Made by a program: the position numbers and the translations under genes. Shown here piece by piece: positions 36,138 to 46,243 of a DNA stretch of 64,000 bases. The notes beneath the pieces were generated by a model. It made no database searches. It worked only from the letters and a program-made list of their open reading frames with translations, and had not been told where the DNA came from. The stretch spans positions 62,001 to 126,000 of the forward strand of contig NZ_CP094972.1 in NCBI RefSeq assembly GCF_025985425.1, written 5' to 3'. This DNA comes from Entomomonas sp. E2T0 (GTDB lineage Bacteria; Pseudomonadota; Gammaproteobacteria; Pseudomonadales; Pseudomonadaceae). Within the stretch, counting starts at the first letter, position 1. Each line of letters opens with the position of its first letter.

Positions 36138-37697
36138 TTATTTTCTTAATTGAAGGCGTTTTAATAATCTAGCAAGATTCGCCCGATTTACTCCTAATTC
36201 ACGTGCTGTTGCTGATAGATTATTTTGATGCACTTGTAATCGTTCACTAATATAATTACGTAAAAAGTCATCTTGAATAATTCTTAAATCTTTCCCCTGA
36301 GCTTCAGGAGAAAGTGCTATAGGAGTTGTTTCTATCTCCTCATAAACAGTATCTAACAACTGTAAGTCCTGTTTAGATATTGAAAGAATTGTTTGTTTAT
36401 TAGCAACAGATCGACTTAACAATCGTAATGCAGCACGAGCAATAACATGTTCTAACTCTCGAACATTACCTGGCCACGAATAAGACAATAATGCTGCCTG
36501 GGCTAGAGGTTCCAAACGCAATGCTCGAAGCCCTAAACGAGAACGATTTTGCTCTAAAAAATAACCAGCTAACAATAAAGTATCATTACCACGCTCACGT
36601 AATGGCGGGATATGCATGGGATACACGCTTAAACGATGGTACAAATCTGCACGAAAGCGCCCTTCTTTTACTTCATTAGCTAAATCACGATTAGTAGCAG
36701 CTACAATACGTACATTTACATGTAACTCTTTATCAGCACCCACTCGCTGCAATTGGCCATTTTGTAATACTCTTAATAACTTAGCTTGTGCAACTAAAGG
36801 TAGCTCACCCACTTCATCTAAAAATAAAGTACCATTATTAGCTTGCTCGAATTTACCTGCACGATCACTAATAGCCCCAGAAAAAGCACCTTTCACATGA
36901 CCAAATAACTCACTTTCAATCAGGTTTTCTGGTAATGCAGCACAATTAACTGCCACTAATGGTTGACGATTTCTAGTAGAGGCTTGATGAATACCATAAG
37001 CTACTAACTCCTTACCAACACCAGTTTCCCCCGTAATTAAAACCGTTAAATCACTATTAGCTACTAGCTCTATTTCCTTCTTTAATTTTAAGAAGGGTTC
37101 ACTTTCACCTATCCACTTATGGATAGGCTGCGTAATAGCTAAACGAAAAGATTCTGCCCGTTCTTGTTCTAACTTAGCTTGTGACCTTAATTCTTCTATA
37201 CGCTCCCCAACATTAACAGTAGCTACTGTTAGGCTAGCTATTAATTGTAATAGATTAAAATCTACACTATCAAAGCTATTACGTTCCAATGCATCTAAGG
37301 TTAATAAGCCCCATAATTTACCATGACAAAATAATACACAGCCCATGCAGTCATGAACTTCTAATTGTTGACTTGTTACTCCATCAATCAGGCCATCATA
37401 TGGATCAGGTAATGGACTATTCGCTGGAAAGCGCATTGGCTCGGGACAGTCTAATAATATTTTAAAACGCGGATGATCATCAATTGCAAAACGACGACCT
37501 AAGGTATCTTTACTAAGTCCATTGACTGCTAAAGGAACAAGATAGTCACCATCTAAACGTAATAATGCTACGGCATCACAAGAGATAAGACGGCGTATAG
37601 CCATTAGTAATCGTTGATAACGTTCCACTGTTGGTAATTCTAGTGCTAAGTCATCCACTAAGGTAGTAATACTATTAAGCCAAGATAATGTAGTCAT
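36138..37697 (-). CDS. norR: NorR-type sigma-54-dependent nitric-oxide regulator
   Basis: 519 residues in three parts. Residues ~1-165 form a GAF domain that in NorR binds a mononuclear iron sensing NO. Residues ~190-420 are the AAA+ ATPase with Walker A GETGVGKE, the sigma-54 contact loop GAFSGA (Ser in place of the usual Thr), Walker B LDEVGELP and the R-finger region. The C-terminus is a Fis-type helix-turn-helix ([22 protein letters not shown]). It is divergent from a flavohaemoglobin gene, the arrangement called fhpR-fhp in Pseudomonas. A sigma-54-like promoter lies before that gene. Regulation of hmp by NO is inferred. Confidence 0.93.
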   Translation of the reverse strand: MTTLSWLNSITTLVDDLALELPTVERYQRLLMAIRRLISCDAVALLRLDGDYLVPLAVNGLSKDTLGRRFAIDDHPRFKILLDCPEPMRFPANSPLPDPYDGLIDGVTSQQLEVHDCMGCVLFCHGKLWGLLTLDALERNSFDSVDFNLLQLIASLTVATVNVGERIEELRSQAKLEQERAESFRLAITQPIHKWIGESEPFLKLKKEIELVANSDLTVLITGETGVGKELVAYGIHQASTRNRQPLVAVNCAALPENLIESELFGHVKGAFSGAISDRAGKFEQANNGTLFLDEVGELPLVAQAKLLRVLQNGQLQRVGADKELHVNVRIVAATNRDLANEVKEGRFRADLYHRLSVYPMHIPPLRERGNDTLLLAGYFLEQNRSRLGLRALRLEPLAQAALLSYSWPGNVRELEHVIARAALRLLSRSVANKQTILSISKQDLQLLDTVYEEIETTPIALSPEAQGKDLRIIQDDFLRNYISERLQVHQNNLSATARELGVNRANLARLLKRLQLRK

Positions 37698-37709
37698 AAT
37701 TATTCTTTG

Positions 37710-37727
37710 TAGTTAAATAAACCTACT
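37710..37727. promoter_or_regulatory. Possible NorR-type operator
   Basis: GTAG...CTAC partly palindromic, containing GT-N7-AC at 37713-37723, the core of NorR sites. Only one clear copy seen; low specificity. Confidence 0.25.
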
Positions 37728-37788
37728 CAAATAGTATCATAATGACTTATGAAAAATACATCTTATTGATAAATAATATATTCCTAAA

Positions 37789-37804
37789 TGGCACATATCT
37801 TGAT
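37789..37804 (+). promoter_or_regulatory. Sigma-54-like promoter of the flavohaemoglobin gene
   Basis: TGGCAC, five bases, TTGAT. The -24 element is perfect and the -12 element has one change (GA for GC). It lies about 50 bases before the ATG, opposite a sigma-54 activator gene. Confidence 0.6.
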
Positions 37805-37852
37805 AGTAGATAACTCCAAAGTAATTAAGTAATAAATAAATGGAGATATCTG

Positions 37853-39028
37853 ATGTTAACCAATGCCCAGCGTAATATTATTAAAGCAACTGTTCCCCTA
37901 TTAGAAACAGGTGGTGAAACACTAACAAAGCATTTTTATAATATCATGCTGAATGAATATACGGATGTAAGACCACTGTTCAATAAAACTAACCAAATAA
38001 CAGGTGATCAGCCTCGGGCTTTAGCTCATAGTATTCTTATGTATGCCAAGCATATTGATAATCTTGAGAACCTAGGTAATCTTGTCTCTATAATTACTAA
38101 CAAACATGCTGCACTACAAGTATTACCTGAACAATATGCTATTGTGGGCACTTGTATATTACGTGCAATTCGTGAGGTATTAGGTACAGAGATTGCGACA
38201 GACGAAGTCATTGAAGCATGGCGAGTAGCATATGGACAATTAGCTGATGTATTAATTAAGGTAGAAGAAAATCTTTACCAACAACAAGAAGATGTGACAG
38301 GTGGCTGGCGTGGAGAACGTTTATTTAGAGTAGCTAAAAAAGTTCCAGAAAGCAGCGAAGTTGTGTCTTTTTACCTAGAACCTAAAGATGGCAAAGCAAT
38401 TATTCACCATAAACCGGGGCAATATTTAGGTTTACGTTTTGTACTCTTAGAAGGTGAACAACGTCGCAACTACTCTATTTCTGAAGCAGCAAATGGCAAA
38501 TATTATAGAATTAGTGTTAAGCGTGAGAATCAAGGTGTTATCTCTAATCACTTGCATGACCATGTTAAAGAAGGTGATATTATCCGTGTTTACCCACCTT
38601 TTGGTGACTTCACTTTACAAGAAAGTGATAAACCTTTGGTATTAATTTCTGGTGGTGTTGGTGTTACACCTATTTTATCTATGTTGCAAGCAGCATTAAC
38701 GACTCAACGCTCTATTTATTTTATTCACGCTGCGCGTAATGCAGAAGTAGATGGTTTTAGAAATTGGATTAGGGAACAACAAAAAACACATAATAACCTA
38801 CATTGTTTTTATTGTTATGAACAAGATTCTAATAAATTAGCTGATGCAGAAGGTATGATAGATAAATCATTACTAGCAAAATGGTTACCAGCAAATAAAG
38901 ATATTGATGCTTATTTCTTAGGTCCTAAACCTTTTATGGTTACCATAAAAAAAGCGTTAAAAGAATTGGGTGTACCCGAATCACAAACCCATTATGAGTT
39001 TTTTGGGCCAGCCAGTGAATTAGCTTAG
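37853..39028 (+). CDS. hmp: Flavohaemoglobin (NO dioxygenase)
   Basis: 391 residues. The globin domain (1-~145) has the proximal His in YAKHIDNL (about residue 85). The ferredoxin-reductase part has the FAD motif RNYSIS (about 204-209) and the NAD motif GGVGVTPILSML (about 265). It converts NO and O2 to nitrate with NAD(P)H, protecting respiration. GGAGATATCTG leads into the ATG. Divergent from the NorR-type regulator and preceded by a sigma-54-like promoter. A 14-bp hairpin ends the gene. Confidence 0.95.
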   Translation: MLTNAQRNIIKATVPLLETGGETLTKHFYNIMLNEYTDVRPLFNKTNQITGDQPRALAHSILMYAKHIDNLENLGNLVSIITNKHAALQVLPEQYAIVGTCILRAIREVLGTEIATDEVIEAWRVAYGQLADVLIKVEENLYQQQEDVTGGWRGERLFRVAKKVPESSEVVSFYLEPKDGKAIIHHKPGQYLGLRFVLLEGEQRRNYSISEAANGKYYRISVKRENQGVISNHLHDHVKEGDIIRVYPPFGDFTLQESDKPLVLISGGVGVTPILSMLQAALTTQRSIYFIHAARNAEVDGFRNWIREQQKTHNNLHCFYCYEQDSNKLADAEGMIDKSLLAKWLPANKDIDAYFLGPKPFMVTIKKALKELGVPESQTHYEFFGPASELA

Positions 39029-39036
39029 ATATTATC

Positions 39037-39069
39037 ATCCCTTATAGATAGTCATTATCTATAAGGGAT
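39037..39069. terminator. Hairpin between hmp and the OprD porin gene
   Basis: Perfect 14-base arms (ATCCCTTATAGATA and complement) around loop GTCAT, between convergent stop codons. No long T-run. Confidence 0.8.
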
Positions 39070-39076
39070 ACTTCTC

Positions 39077-40504
39077 TTATAAAATACTAAATGGATATTG
39101 AACGATTAGACGTAATTCATCAATATTGTCACGGCCATATGCATTGTGTCTGCCATTAACAGAATAATCTGTGCCGCCACCAAAATTAGATCGATATTGA
39201 GCATGCTGTAAAGTAAAACTCAAGTCCTTAGCTTTACCTTCTTGTATAGTGTAAGCCAATTCAATATCTCGTTCCCAAGACTTGCCTTTACGACGATAAT
39301 CTTTATTTTCATCAGTAGCATTACTACCCTTTACATAAGCAGCAGCAAAGGTTAAACCTGGAATACCATAATCAGCAAAATCTAAATCATAACGAACTTG
39401 CCATGAATGCTGGTTTTCAAAATTAAAATCACTGTATTGCATTGAGTTGGCTACAGCTATCGCACCACCACCATCTACCCCATACGGGAAAGAAGCACGA
39501 CCTATACCACCTGTTCCTGAGTTACGTTGATAAGCCACAGTAAATGTATGTGCTTTATAACTATAAGCTGCTGCTATACTCCATAAATCTGAATTAATGC
39601 GACGGTTAGCATCATTAGCTCTTAGCTCATCTGCATAGCCTTTGCCGATACTTTTAGTTTTATACCAGTTAAAGTCCAGATCAATAGCGCTATCATCATT
39701 GAATTCATAATTGTAATTTAAATTAGCATAGTATTTTTTCCAGAAATCTTTATTTTTAGAGGCATATAATTTGCCTGAAAAATTATCATTAAACTGATAT
39801 TCCAGACCTGCAAAATAAACACGTTTCAATGTTTTACCATCATCAGAGAAAGCACTTTCTTCTGCTATAGAGTCCTGATGAGAAAACTCCTGTCCACGTA
39901 ATGCAGTGAAGTAACCTGCATTAATCGCTAAATTATCAATTTCTTGGCTACGAAGTAAAAAGCCTGTAGCATCTTCAGGCAATAATTTATCGTCAATTGA
40001 TTGTGTAGCAAATACAGGTGTATCCACCATCATTTGCCCATATTTAAGTTCGGTTTTTGAAATACGAAATTTTATTGCTGGTGCTAATTTAGAAACATTA
40101 TCTTGTGGGCGACCTGTTCTTCCATCGGCAGGAAATAGACCATTTACATCATCACCACTACGCCCCCTGCCACCATCTAATTTATAGGCTGTCATGCCAA
40201 TAACATCAATACCAAAACCAACAGTCCCCTCTGTAAAACCTGATTGATAAACGCCAATTAAACTGGTACCAAAATCCTCTGCATGACCACGATCTTTATC
40301 GCTCTTGTTATAACCTCCCAGTGTATAGAAACCACCTTTACGGGCATTACTATTCATATACATGGTTCGGCTAATTATATCTAAACTGCTATCTTCAATA
40401 AAACCCTTTGATTCTTGTTGGTTCGTAATATCATCCGCAATAGACCAATTCGATATACACATCATCCCTATTGCTACCAATAAGCCTTTGTTACGTAGCT
40501 TCAT
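39077..40504 (-). CDS. OprD-family outer membrane porin
   Basis: 475 residues. The signal peptide ends at NWSIA-DD. The N-terminal SRTMYMNSNARKGG and the aromatic/glycine alternation throughout match the 18-strand OprD barrel, ending in aromatic/hydrophobic YPFSIL. The family takes up basic amino acids, carboxylates or other small nutrients; the specificity here is open. AGGAGAG precedes the ATG. A sequence matching the Fur consensus at 16 of 19 positions lies ~90 bases upstream, so the porin may be iron-regulated. It is convergent with hmp. Confidence 0.88.
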   Translation of the reverse strand: MKLRNKGLLVAIGMMCISNWSIADDITNQQESKGFIEDSSLDIISRTMYMNSNARKGGFYTLGGYNKSDKDRGHAEDFGTSLIGVYQSGFTEGTVGFGIDVIGMTAYKLDGGRGRSGDDVNGLFPADGRTGRPQDNVSKLAPAIKFRISKTELKYGQMMVDTPVFATQSIDDKLLPEDATGFLLRSQEIDNLAINAGYFTALRGQEFSHQDSIAEESAFSDDGKTLKRVYFAGLEYQFNDNFSGKLYASKNKDFWKKYYANLNYNYEFNDDSAIDLDFNWYKTKSIGKGYADELRANDANRRINSDLWSIAAAYSYKAHTFTVAYQRNSGTGGIGRASFPYGVDGGGAIAVANSMQYSDFNFENQHSWQVRYDLDFADYGIPGLTFAAAYVKGSNATDENKDYRRKGKSWERDIELAYTIQEGKAKDLSFTLQHAQYRSNFGGGTDYSVNGRHNAYGRDNIDELRLIVQYPFSIL

Positions 40505-40585
40505 GCTTCTCTCCTAAAAATTAAATGGTGATAATTTATGGCATCACTATTTCTAATTCGTATCATATAATAAATCTTCACAATC

Positions 40586-40604
40586 GCTAATGATAATTAT
40601 TATT
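40586..40604 (-). promoter_or_regulatory. Fur-like box upstream of the OprD porin gene
   Basis: GCTAATGATAATTATTATT on the plus strand matches the palindromic Fur consensus at 16 of 19 positions. AT-rich DNA raises the chance background. Confidence 0.45.
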
Positions 40605-40680
40605 AATTAATAGATGAGCTTATTGGGATATAAAAATTCTATTACTAAATATTAACTGAACATATTAGCGCCCAAATAAA

Positions 40681-40704
40681 TAAGGGTAGCTTATGCTACC
40701 CTTA
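40681..40704 (-). terminator. Terminator after the YdcH gene
   Basis: TAAGGGTAGC, loop of four, GCTACCCTTA, then TTATTTATTT on the minus strand. Confidence 0.75.
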
Positions 40705-40732
40705 CTTTTTAGAAAATTATAAATAAAATTTA

Positions 40733-40942
40733 TTATGCATCATGTTTTTTTAACATAACGTAAATTTCATCTTTTAACTTTAATTTTTCTTTCTTTAACG
40801 TTTCAACTTCAGAATCGGCAGCAAAGCTAGACTCTAAGTTTTTAATTTTATGGTCTAAATCATTGTGTTTTTCAAATAATTTAGAAAAATGAGCATCTTC
40901 AGTCTTTAATTTTGATATTAAGTCACGATATTCTGGAAACAT
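40733..40942 (-). CDS. YdcH-family small coiled-coil protein (DUF465)
   Basis: 69 residues, all helical: MFPEYRDLISKLKTEDAHF, then an antiparallel hairpin with HNDLDHKIKNLE and EVETLKKEKLKLKDEIYVML. This is the DUF465/YdcH pattern, seen in many proteobacteria; function unknown. AGGGAA lies before the ATG and a terminator follows. It is a single gene between the OprD and YjgR-type genes. Confidence 0.87.
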   Translation of the reverse strand: MFPEYRDLISKLKTEDAHFSKLFEKHNDLDHKIKNLESSFAADSEVETLKKEKLKLKDEIYVMLKKHDA

Positions 40943-41105
40943 AATAAATTTTCCCTATTGCAATAGTTTATTAAACGGTAAAAATATACCCTACTCTCTT
41001 TTAAGAAATTTATTAGTTACTTATCAATAATATAAAGTTACTTTTAACCTATTACCCAAGTACTAATAAATTACTAAAACCTACAATGGCGGTTTTGGCT
41101 GCTTA

Positions 41106-42620
41106 TTATTTACGACGTTTACTACCACCAGATATACTGCCTAATATACCACGAATAATACGATTGGTCAGTTGTGTTGTGACACGTTTTGATGCTTTTT
41201 GTACAACACCATCATACTGGCCACCTCTAGGCCCAGTTCGACCGAATAAAAACTCTTTAACACTCTGAAAGAAACCACCAGACTCATTATTATTTGTAGT
41301 AGGTTTTTCATTACCACCCTTACTAACCGTTGAAAGCGTTCCTTTCTTACTATTTAGTAACTCATAGGCTGACTCACGATCTATAGCCTCTTCATACTTA
41401 CCAAATAATGCAGAGCTATTCAGTAAACTATTACGTTCTTCTTTAGTTAAAGTCCCCATTCGTGAACAAGGAGCAATCACAGTCGCCCTCTCCACAATAG
41501 TTGGCGTTCCTTTCGCATCTAAAAAAGACACTAATGCCTCACCAACACCTAACTCAGTAATAACTTGTTCAGCATTAAATGCAGAATTGGTACGCATAGT
41601 TTGAGCGGCTGCTTTAACTGCTTTTTGATCACGTGGTGAAAAGGCTCTTAATGCATGTTGTACACGATTTCCCAATTGACCCAGAATACGATCAGGAATA
41701 TCTAATGGGTTTTGTGTTACAAAAAAGATACCAACCCCTTTAGAGCGAATTAACCTAACGACCTGTTCAATTTTTTCTAATAGTGCACTATTAGCATTAC
41801 TAAATAATAAATGGGCTTCATCAAAAAAGAACACTAACTTAGGTTTTTCTAAGTCACCTACTTCAGGCAATGTTTCATAAAGCTCCGAAAGTAACCACAA
41901 TAAGAATGTTGAATAGAGGGTTGGTGAATTATAGAGTTTTTCTGCGGCTAAAATATTAACAAAACCATCGCCTTGTTCATTAGTACGCATTAAATCTTTT
42001 ACATCTAACATAGGCTCACCAAAAAATTGGTTGCCACCTTGTTCTTCTATCGTTAATAAACCACGCTGAATAGCACCAATAGAGGCTGTACTGACATTAC
42101 CGTAGGTGGTTTTAATTTCATCAGCATGTTCACCTACATACTGTACCATGGCTCTTAAATCTTTTAGATCTAACAATAACAGACCATTATCATCCGCTAC
42201 TTTAAAGACTATTTGTAATACACCTGCTTGTACATCACTTAAACCTAATAGACGACTAATTAGTAACGGGCCTAAATCAGAAATGGTAGCGCGAATAGGA
42301 TGGCCTTGCTCGGCATATACATCCCAAAACACAATAGGTGATGCCTTTGCCTGCCAGTCTTCTATTTGTAGTGCCGTCAGACGCTGTTGTAACTTCTCGG
42401 ATAACTCACCTTTAGCTCCAATACCTGATAAATCACCCTTTACATCTGCCATAAATACAGGCACACCTATTGTTGAAAAAGATTCAGCAATTTTTTGTAA
42501 AGTAACTGTTTTACCTGTTCCTGTAGCTCCAGTAATCAAACCATGGCGATTAGCCATATTAGGTAAAATAGCCAAAGGCTCTAAATTAGCTGTTTTAGCA
42601 ATAATCAGTGGCGTTGCCAT
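41106..42620 (-). CDS. YjgR-type HerA-like ATPase (DUF853)
   Basis: 504 residues. Walker A is [11 protein letters not shown] (about residues 31-40), followed by [13 protein letters not shown]; Walker B is [12 protein letters not shown] near 270, then [17 protein letters not shown] with the sensor and [15 protein letters not shown]. This is the DUF853/YjgR group of HerA-FtsK-type ATPases; the role is unknown, perhaps in DNA or protein translocation. The C-terminal ~80 residues are low-complexity and basic. AGGAAAC precedes the ATG. It is monocistronic as far as can be seen. Confidence 0.88.
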   Translation of the reverse strand: MATPLIIAKTANLEPLAILPNMANRHGLITGATGTGKTVTLQKIAESFSTIGVPVFMADVKGDLSGIGAKGELSEKLQQRLTALQIEDWQAKASPIVFWDVYAEQGHPIRATISDLGPLLISRLLGLSDVQAGVLQIVFKVADDNGLLLLDLKDLRAMVQYVGEHADEIKTTYGNVSTASIGAIQRGLLTIEEQGGNQFFGEPMLDVKDLMRTNEQGDGFVNILAAEKLYNSPTLYSTFLLWLLSELYETLPEVGDLEKPKLVFFFDEAHLLFSNANSALLEKIEQVVRLIRSKGVGIFFVTQNPLDIPDRILGQLGNRVQHALRAFSPRDQKAVKAAAQTMRTNSAFNAEQVITELGVGEALVSFLDAKGTPTIVERATVIAPCSRMGTLTKEERNSLLNSSALFGKYEEAIDRESAYELLNSKKGTLSTVSKGGNEKPTTNNNESGGFFQSVKEFLFGRTGPRGGQYDGVVQKASKRVTTQLTNRIIRGILGSISGGSKRRK

Positions 42621-42677
42621 AAAAGTTTCCTAAAAAATAGATATTTATATTCTACTAAAAAACATAGTCTATTGATA

Positions 42678-43070
42678 TTACCGAAAATGCTGATTTAATA
42701 AAGTTTCCATAGCCGTTAAATATGCTTTAAATGCTAAAGCTTCTTTAGTACTTGGTTGACCATTTTCGTCAGGAACAGCATTAACACCTATTACTTTTAT
42801 TGTTGTTTTTTGAACCTCGTATTGAATACTCAAGAATCAAGAAATATCTTCTCCTGTTCTTATATCTTCATTAATATACCCATTATGTCATTGCCAACTA
42901 TTTAAATTATCTAATGTTTTCTTAAACATGAGCCATTATTATGCTAAAGATTTTATTCTTAATTCCTATACTAGTGTCATAAAAAAGACTTTATAAACTA
43001 TTTCATTACGCTCTACATTAACAAAGTGAGTGTTCGATTTGAAACCACCAATATATGTTTCAATTTGCAT
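42678..43070 (-). pseudogene. Broken gene of unknown function
   Basis: A ribosome site (AAGGA) and ATG at 43070 start MQIETYIGGFKSNTHFVNVE, which runs into a TAG at 42966 after a T6 tract. Coding-like sequence continues in another frame (FYDTSIGIKNKIF). It then shifts again into MFKKTLDNLNSWQ, with in-frame TGA codons at 42888-42890 and 42837-42839, ending VIGVNAVPDENGQPSTKEAL and TAA at 42678. So there are two frameshifts and two nonsense changes in one ~130-codon gene. W-Q, H-N-G-Y-I and V-N-A-V-P hints are reminiscent of small immunity-type proteins, but I cannot name a family. The rest of 42621-43245 shows nothing else. Confidence 0.6.
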
Positions 43071-43245
43071 ATGCTTTTCCTTTATACTCATCTTTATAAA
43101 GGGTATCCCTTATTTAAAAATCATATATTGAAAATAATCCATAAAATTTTGATCTCTGTGACTTGTTGAGTAACAAATTGTTGAGTATGCTTCGCATACT
43201 AATTAATTTCATAAATCATATTATCACTCAAGTAGAATTCAAATT

Positions 43246-44514
43246 ATGTCTAATCTAAAAACGTTATCGCTTGAATACCATAGTCAACCCCGCCCAGGGA
43301 AACTTTCTGTTGAAATAACAAAGCCAACAGCAACAGCTAAAGACCTTGCTTTGGCTTATAGCCCAGGAGTGGCTGAACCTGTTCGTGAAATTGCCAGAGA
43401 TTCAGAACTAGCCTATAGCTATACAGGCAAAGGGAATTTAGTAGCTGTCATTTCTAATGGTACAGCTATTTTAGGTCTAGGCGATCTAGGTGCCCTTGCT
43501 TCCAAACCTGTAATGGAGGGTAAAGGCGTATTATTTAAACGTTTTGCTGGCATTGATGTATTTGATATTGAAGTCGATACCAAAGACCCTCAAGCATTTA
43601 TTGATACAGTAAAAAATATTGCTGGTACTTTTGGTGGTATTAACTTAGAAGATATTAAAGCACCTGAATGTTTTGAAATTGAGCAAAAACTAATTGAGCT
43701 TTGTGATATCCCTGTATTCCATGATGATCAACATGGTACTGCTATTGTAACTGCAGCAGGCATGTTAAATGCGCTAGAAATTACTGGTAAAAAAATTGAA
43801 GAAGCTAAGATTGTTTGTTTAGGTGCAGGTGCTGCCGCAACTTCTTGTATGAAATTATTAGTTAGCGTAGGAGCTAACATAGAAAATATCTACATGGTTG
43901 ATCGTAAAGGGGTTATCCATGCTGACCGTACTGATCTTAATCCATACAAAGCACAATTTGCTAATAAAACAGACAAACGTACATTAGAAGATGCCTTAAC
44001 AGGTGCCGATGTATTTGTTGGTTTATCAGGACCTAACTTATTATCAGCCGAAGGCTTAAAACTAATGGCAGCAGATCCTATTGTGTTTGCTTGCTCTAAC
44101 CCTGACCCTGAAATTAGTCCAGAACTTGCTCATTCTACTCGTCCTGATGTTATTATGGCTACAGGTCGTTCTGACTACCCTAACCAAGTAAACAATGTTT
44201 TAGGTTTCCCATTTATTTTCCGTGGCGCATTAGATGTACGTGCTACTGCTATCAATGAGGAAATGAAAATAGCGGCTGCTTATGCATTAAGAGACTTGGC
44301 TAAACATCCTGTGCCTAAAGAAGTGTGTGATGCTTATGGTACTGACTGCTTTAACTTTGGTCGTGAGTACATCATTCCTAAACCAAATGATCCGCGCTTA
44401 CTGACAGTAGTATCAGATGCCGTTGCTAAAGCAGCAATAGACTCAGGTGTGGCTACATTACCTTATCCTAAAAACTATCCATTACAATCAGTGGATGATG
44501 TTTTTAATAAGTAA
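43246..44514 (+). CDS. maeB: NADP-dependent malic enzyme, short form
   Basis: 422 residues. It oxidatively decarboxylates malate to pyruvate, making NADPH. Landmarks are [16 protein letters not shown], the metal/substrate region [25 protein letters not shown], and the nucleotide loop [14 protein letters not shown]. It is the bacterial MaeB catalytic domain alone; E. coli-type MaeB carries an extra phosphotransacetylase-like C-terminal half that is absent here, as in Pseudomonas. No strong ribosome site before the ATG. A terminator follows and ends the convergent gene too. Confidence 0.94.
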   Translation: MSNLKTLSLEYHSQPRPGKLSVEITKPTATAKDLALAYSPGVAEPVREIARDSELAYSYTGKGNLVAVISNGTAILGLGDLGALASKPVMEGKGVLFKRFAGIDVFDIEVDTKDPQAFIDTVKNIAGTFGGINLEDIKAPECFEIEQKLIELCDIPVFHDDQHGTAIVTAAGMLNALEITGKKIEEAKIVCLGAGAAATSCMKLLVSVGANIENIYMVDRKGVIHADRTDLNPYKAQFANKTDKRTLEDALTGADVFVGLSGPNLLSAEGLKLMAADPIVFACSNPDPEISPELAHSTRPDVIMATGRSDYPNQVNNVLGFPFIFRGALDVRATAINEEMKIAAAYALRDLAKHPVPKEVCDAYGTDCFNFGREYIIPKPNDPRLLTVVSDAVAKAAIDSGVATLPYPKNYPLQSVDDVFNK

Positions 44515-44525
44515 TCGTTGCAATC

Positions 44526-44554
44526 AAAAAAGGGTAGTTTAACTACCCTTTTTT
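44526..44554. terminator. Bidirectional terminator after maeB
   Basis: AAAAAAGGGTAGT, loop TTA, ACTACCCTTTTTT: a 13-bp perfect stem with A6 and T6 ends. Confidence 0.93.
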
Positions 44555-44582
44555 ATTTTATAAAATAAATATTATCGACTAA

Positions 44583-45395
44583 TCAATCATCCTCATTATT
44601 TAATGACAACTGATTTTTTACAGCAGATATTCCATTAACAACACAATTGGGTAATTGTTCACGTAATTCAGTTATCTGTGCCTGTTTGCCACTGATAGTT
44701 AAATATTTTAAATGCTTTAATTTTGATAACTGTTTAATGATTTTTGGATTATCTAATAACTCAGTGTCTAGTAACTGTAAAAAAACTATCTGACTACTGG
44801 CTAATAGAAAGCCTAAATCTGTTAACTGCTCATTACCTGACAAATCTAACCAAACTAATTTTTTAAGTTTTTTAATAAAATTAAAATCAGTTAATTGGGA
44901 GCATTTATTAATGGCTAAATACATTAATCCTTTTGCTTGCTCTATTTGCTGTAAATCTGTTAACTCAGGCAAATAACTTAACTCTAATGCTTCTAATTGT
45001 TTACTAGCAGGTATTACCACTGTTTTTATAGTACTAGAAGTGCTTATAATTAACTTTGTAAGTGTCTGGGTTAGAAGAGAGAAATCTAGACACTGACTAC
45101 CATCTTTATATAGATAAAGTCCCTTATAAAAATCCTCTAAACTATTATGTTTAATGTATTCTTCAAAATGATCTTGAAAGAGATTATAAGCTGGCCCATC
45201 TTTAATATAACGGTGTTTTAATAAAGTAACGAATGCTAATAGTTCTTTTTTAGAAAGTGGCTCAAAAAATAAAGGCTTTATTTCAGCCAACAACTCAATA
45301 TGGGGAACATCTTGCAGCCATTGACCTACATCTGCATAGCCAAAGCCTGCTGGCGATATTTGTAGTTTATTTTGTAGAAAGGCTAAATCCACCAT
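44583..45395 (-). CDS. Leucine-rich-repeat-like protein, unknown
   Basis: 270 residues. The C-terminal two thirds carry repeating units of ~22 residues with the pattern L-x-x-L-x-L: LEALELSYLPELTDLQQI, LMYLAINKCSQLTDFNFI, LVWLDLSGNEQLTDLGFL, IVFLQLLDTELL, LKYLTISGK. These are leucine-rich repeats of the internalin/'STM' type. The N-terminal ~100 residues are helical. No signal peptide, so it is presumably cytosolic or an exported effector without a visible signal. ATG at 45395 is preferred to a GTG two codons earlier. It follows queH after 15 bases. Such repeats usually mediate protein binding; the partner is unknown. Confidence 0.7.
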   Translation of the reverse strand: MVDLAFLQNKLQISPAGFGYADVGQWLQDVPHIELLAEIKPLFFEPLSKKELLAFVTLLKHRYIKDGPAYNLFQDHFEEYIKHNSLEDFYKGLYLYKDGSQCLDFSLLTQTLTKLIISTSSTIKTVVIPASKQLEALELSYLPELTDLQQIEQAKGLMYLAINKCSQLTDFNFIKKLKKLVWLDLSGNEQLTDLGFLLASSQIVFLQLLDTELLDNPKIIKQLSKLKHLKYLTISGKQAQITELREQLPNCVVNGISAVKNQLSLNNEDD

Positions 45396-45410
45396 ATTCA
45401 CAGTTATTAG

Positions 45411-46076
45411 CTAAATTTTTTCATCATCATAACCGTAGAACTTCACACCTAACTTAATTACTTCACGGCCTTTTTGGCGACGCCAACGGTTACTATCTCG
45501 CAACGAATAGATACACCCACAATATTCTTGTTGATAAAACTCTTCACGCTTACTGATTTCAATCATTCGTTGTGAGCCTCCTTTTTTGCGCCAATTATAA
45601 TCCCAATACACAATATCAGGGTATTTGGCAGCAGCTCGTACGCCACAATCATTAATTTGCTGCATGTTTTTCCAGCGTGAAATACCCAACGAACTACTAA
45701 TCACATGAAAACCATGTTCATGGGCATATAATGCGGTACGTTCAAAACGCATATCAAAACACATAGTACAACGTATGCCACGTTCTGGTTCATCTTCCAT
45801 GCCTTTGGCGCGCTCAAACCAATTATCCGTATCGTAATCCGCATCAACAAAGGGAATATTATGCTTTTCTGCAAAACGAATATTTTCGTCCTTACGAATT
45901 AAGTATTCTTTTTCAGGATGAATATTAGGATTATAGAAAAACACCGTATAGTCGATAGCAGAAGCTTGTAATGCTTCCATTACTTCGCCAGAGCAAGGCG
46001 CACAGCAAGAATGTAATAGTAACTTATCTTGCTCATTAGGTAACACTAACTTTTCACGGATAACAGCTGTAGTCAT
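45411..46076 (-). CDS. queH: Epoxyqueuosine reductase QueH
   Basis: 221 residues. The N-terminal [17 protein letters not shown] holds a Cys cluster that binds the Fe-S/Fe site; two more Cys are in [19 protein letters not shown] and the end has [10 protein letters not shown]. QueH converts epoxyqueuosine to queuosine in tRNA, replacing QueG. Consistent with gluQ elsewhere in the window, which acts on queuosine in tRNA-Asp. It is upstream of and co-directional with the leucine-rich-repeat gene. Confidence 0.92.
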   Translation of the reverse strand: MTTAVIREKLVLPNEQDKLLLHSCCAPCSGEVMEALQASAIDYTVFFYNPNIHPEKEYLIRKDENIRFAEKHNIPFVDADYDTDNWFERAKGMEDEPERGIRCTMCFDMRFERTALYAHEHGFHVISSSLGISRWKNMQQINDCGVRAAAKYPDIVYWDYNWRKKGGSQRMIEISKREEFYQQEYCGCIYSLRDSNRWRRQKGREVIKLGVKFYGYDDEKI

Positions 46077-46243
46077 TTATTAATACCAACACAACAACAA
46101 AATTAAAATTATATCACTATACCTAAATCAGCTATAGCTGTTGTTATACAATTTTAGACTAGACAAATGACTGAAGACAGTACAATTAGTACGGCAAAGT
46201 CATTCAACGACGTATAAAAATGAAGAGCAATAGCTATATACAA

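Noticed and set aside
37760-37790. An FNR site before hmp (TTGATAAATAATA)
   Set aside because: Only the left half-site matches TTGAT-N4-ATCAA; the right half is absent.
42837-42890. In-frame TGA codons read as selenocysteine or tryptophan
   Set aside because: No selenocysteine insertion element is seen, the same gene also has frameshifts, and all other genes use TGA as stop.
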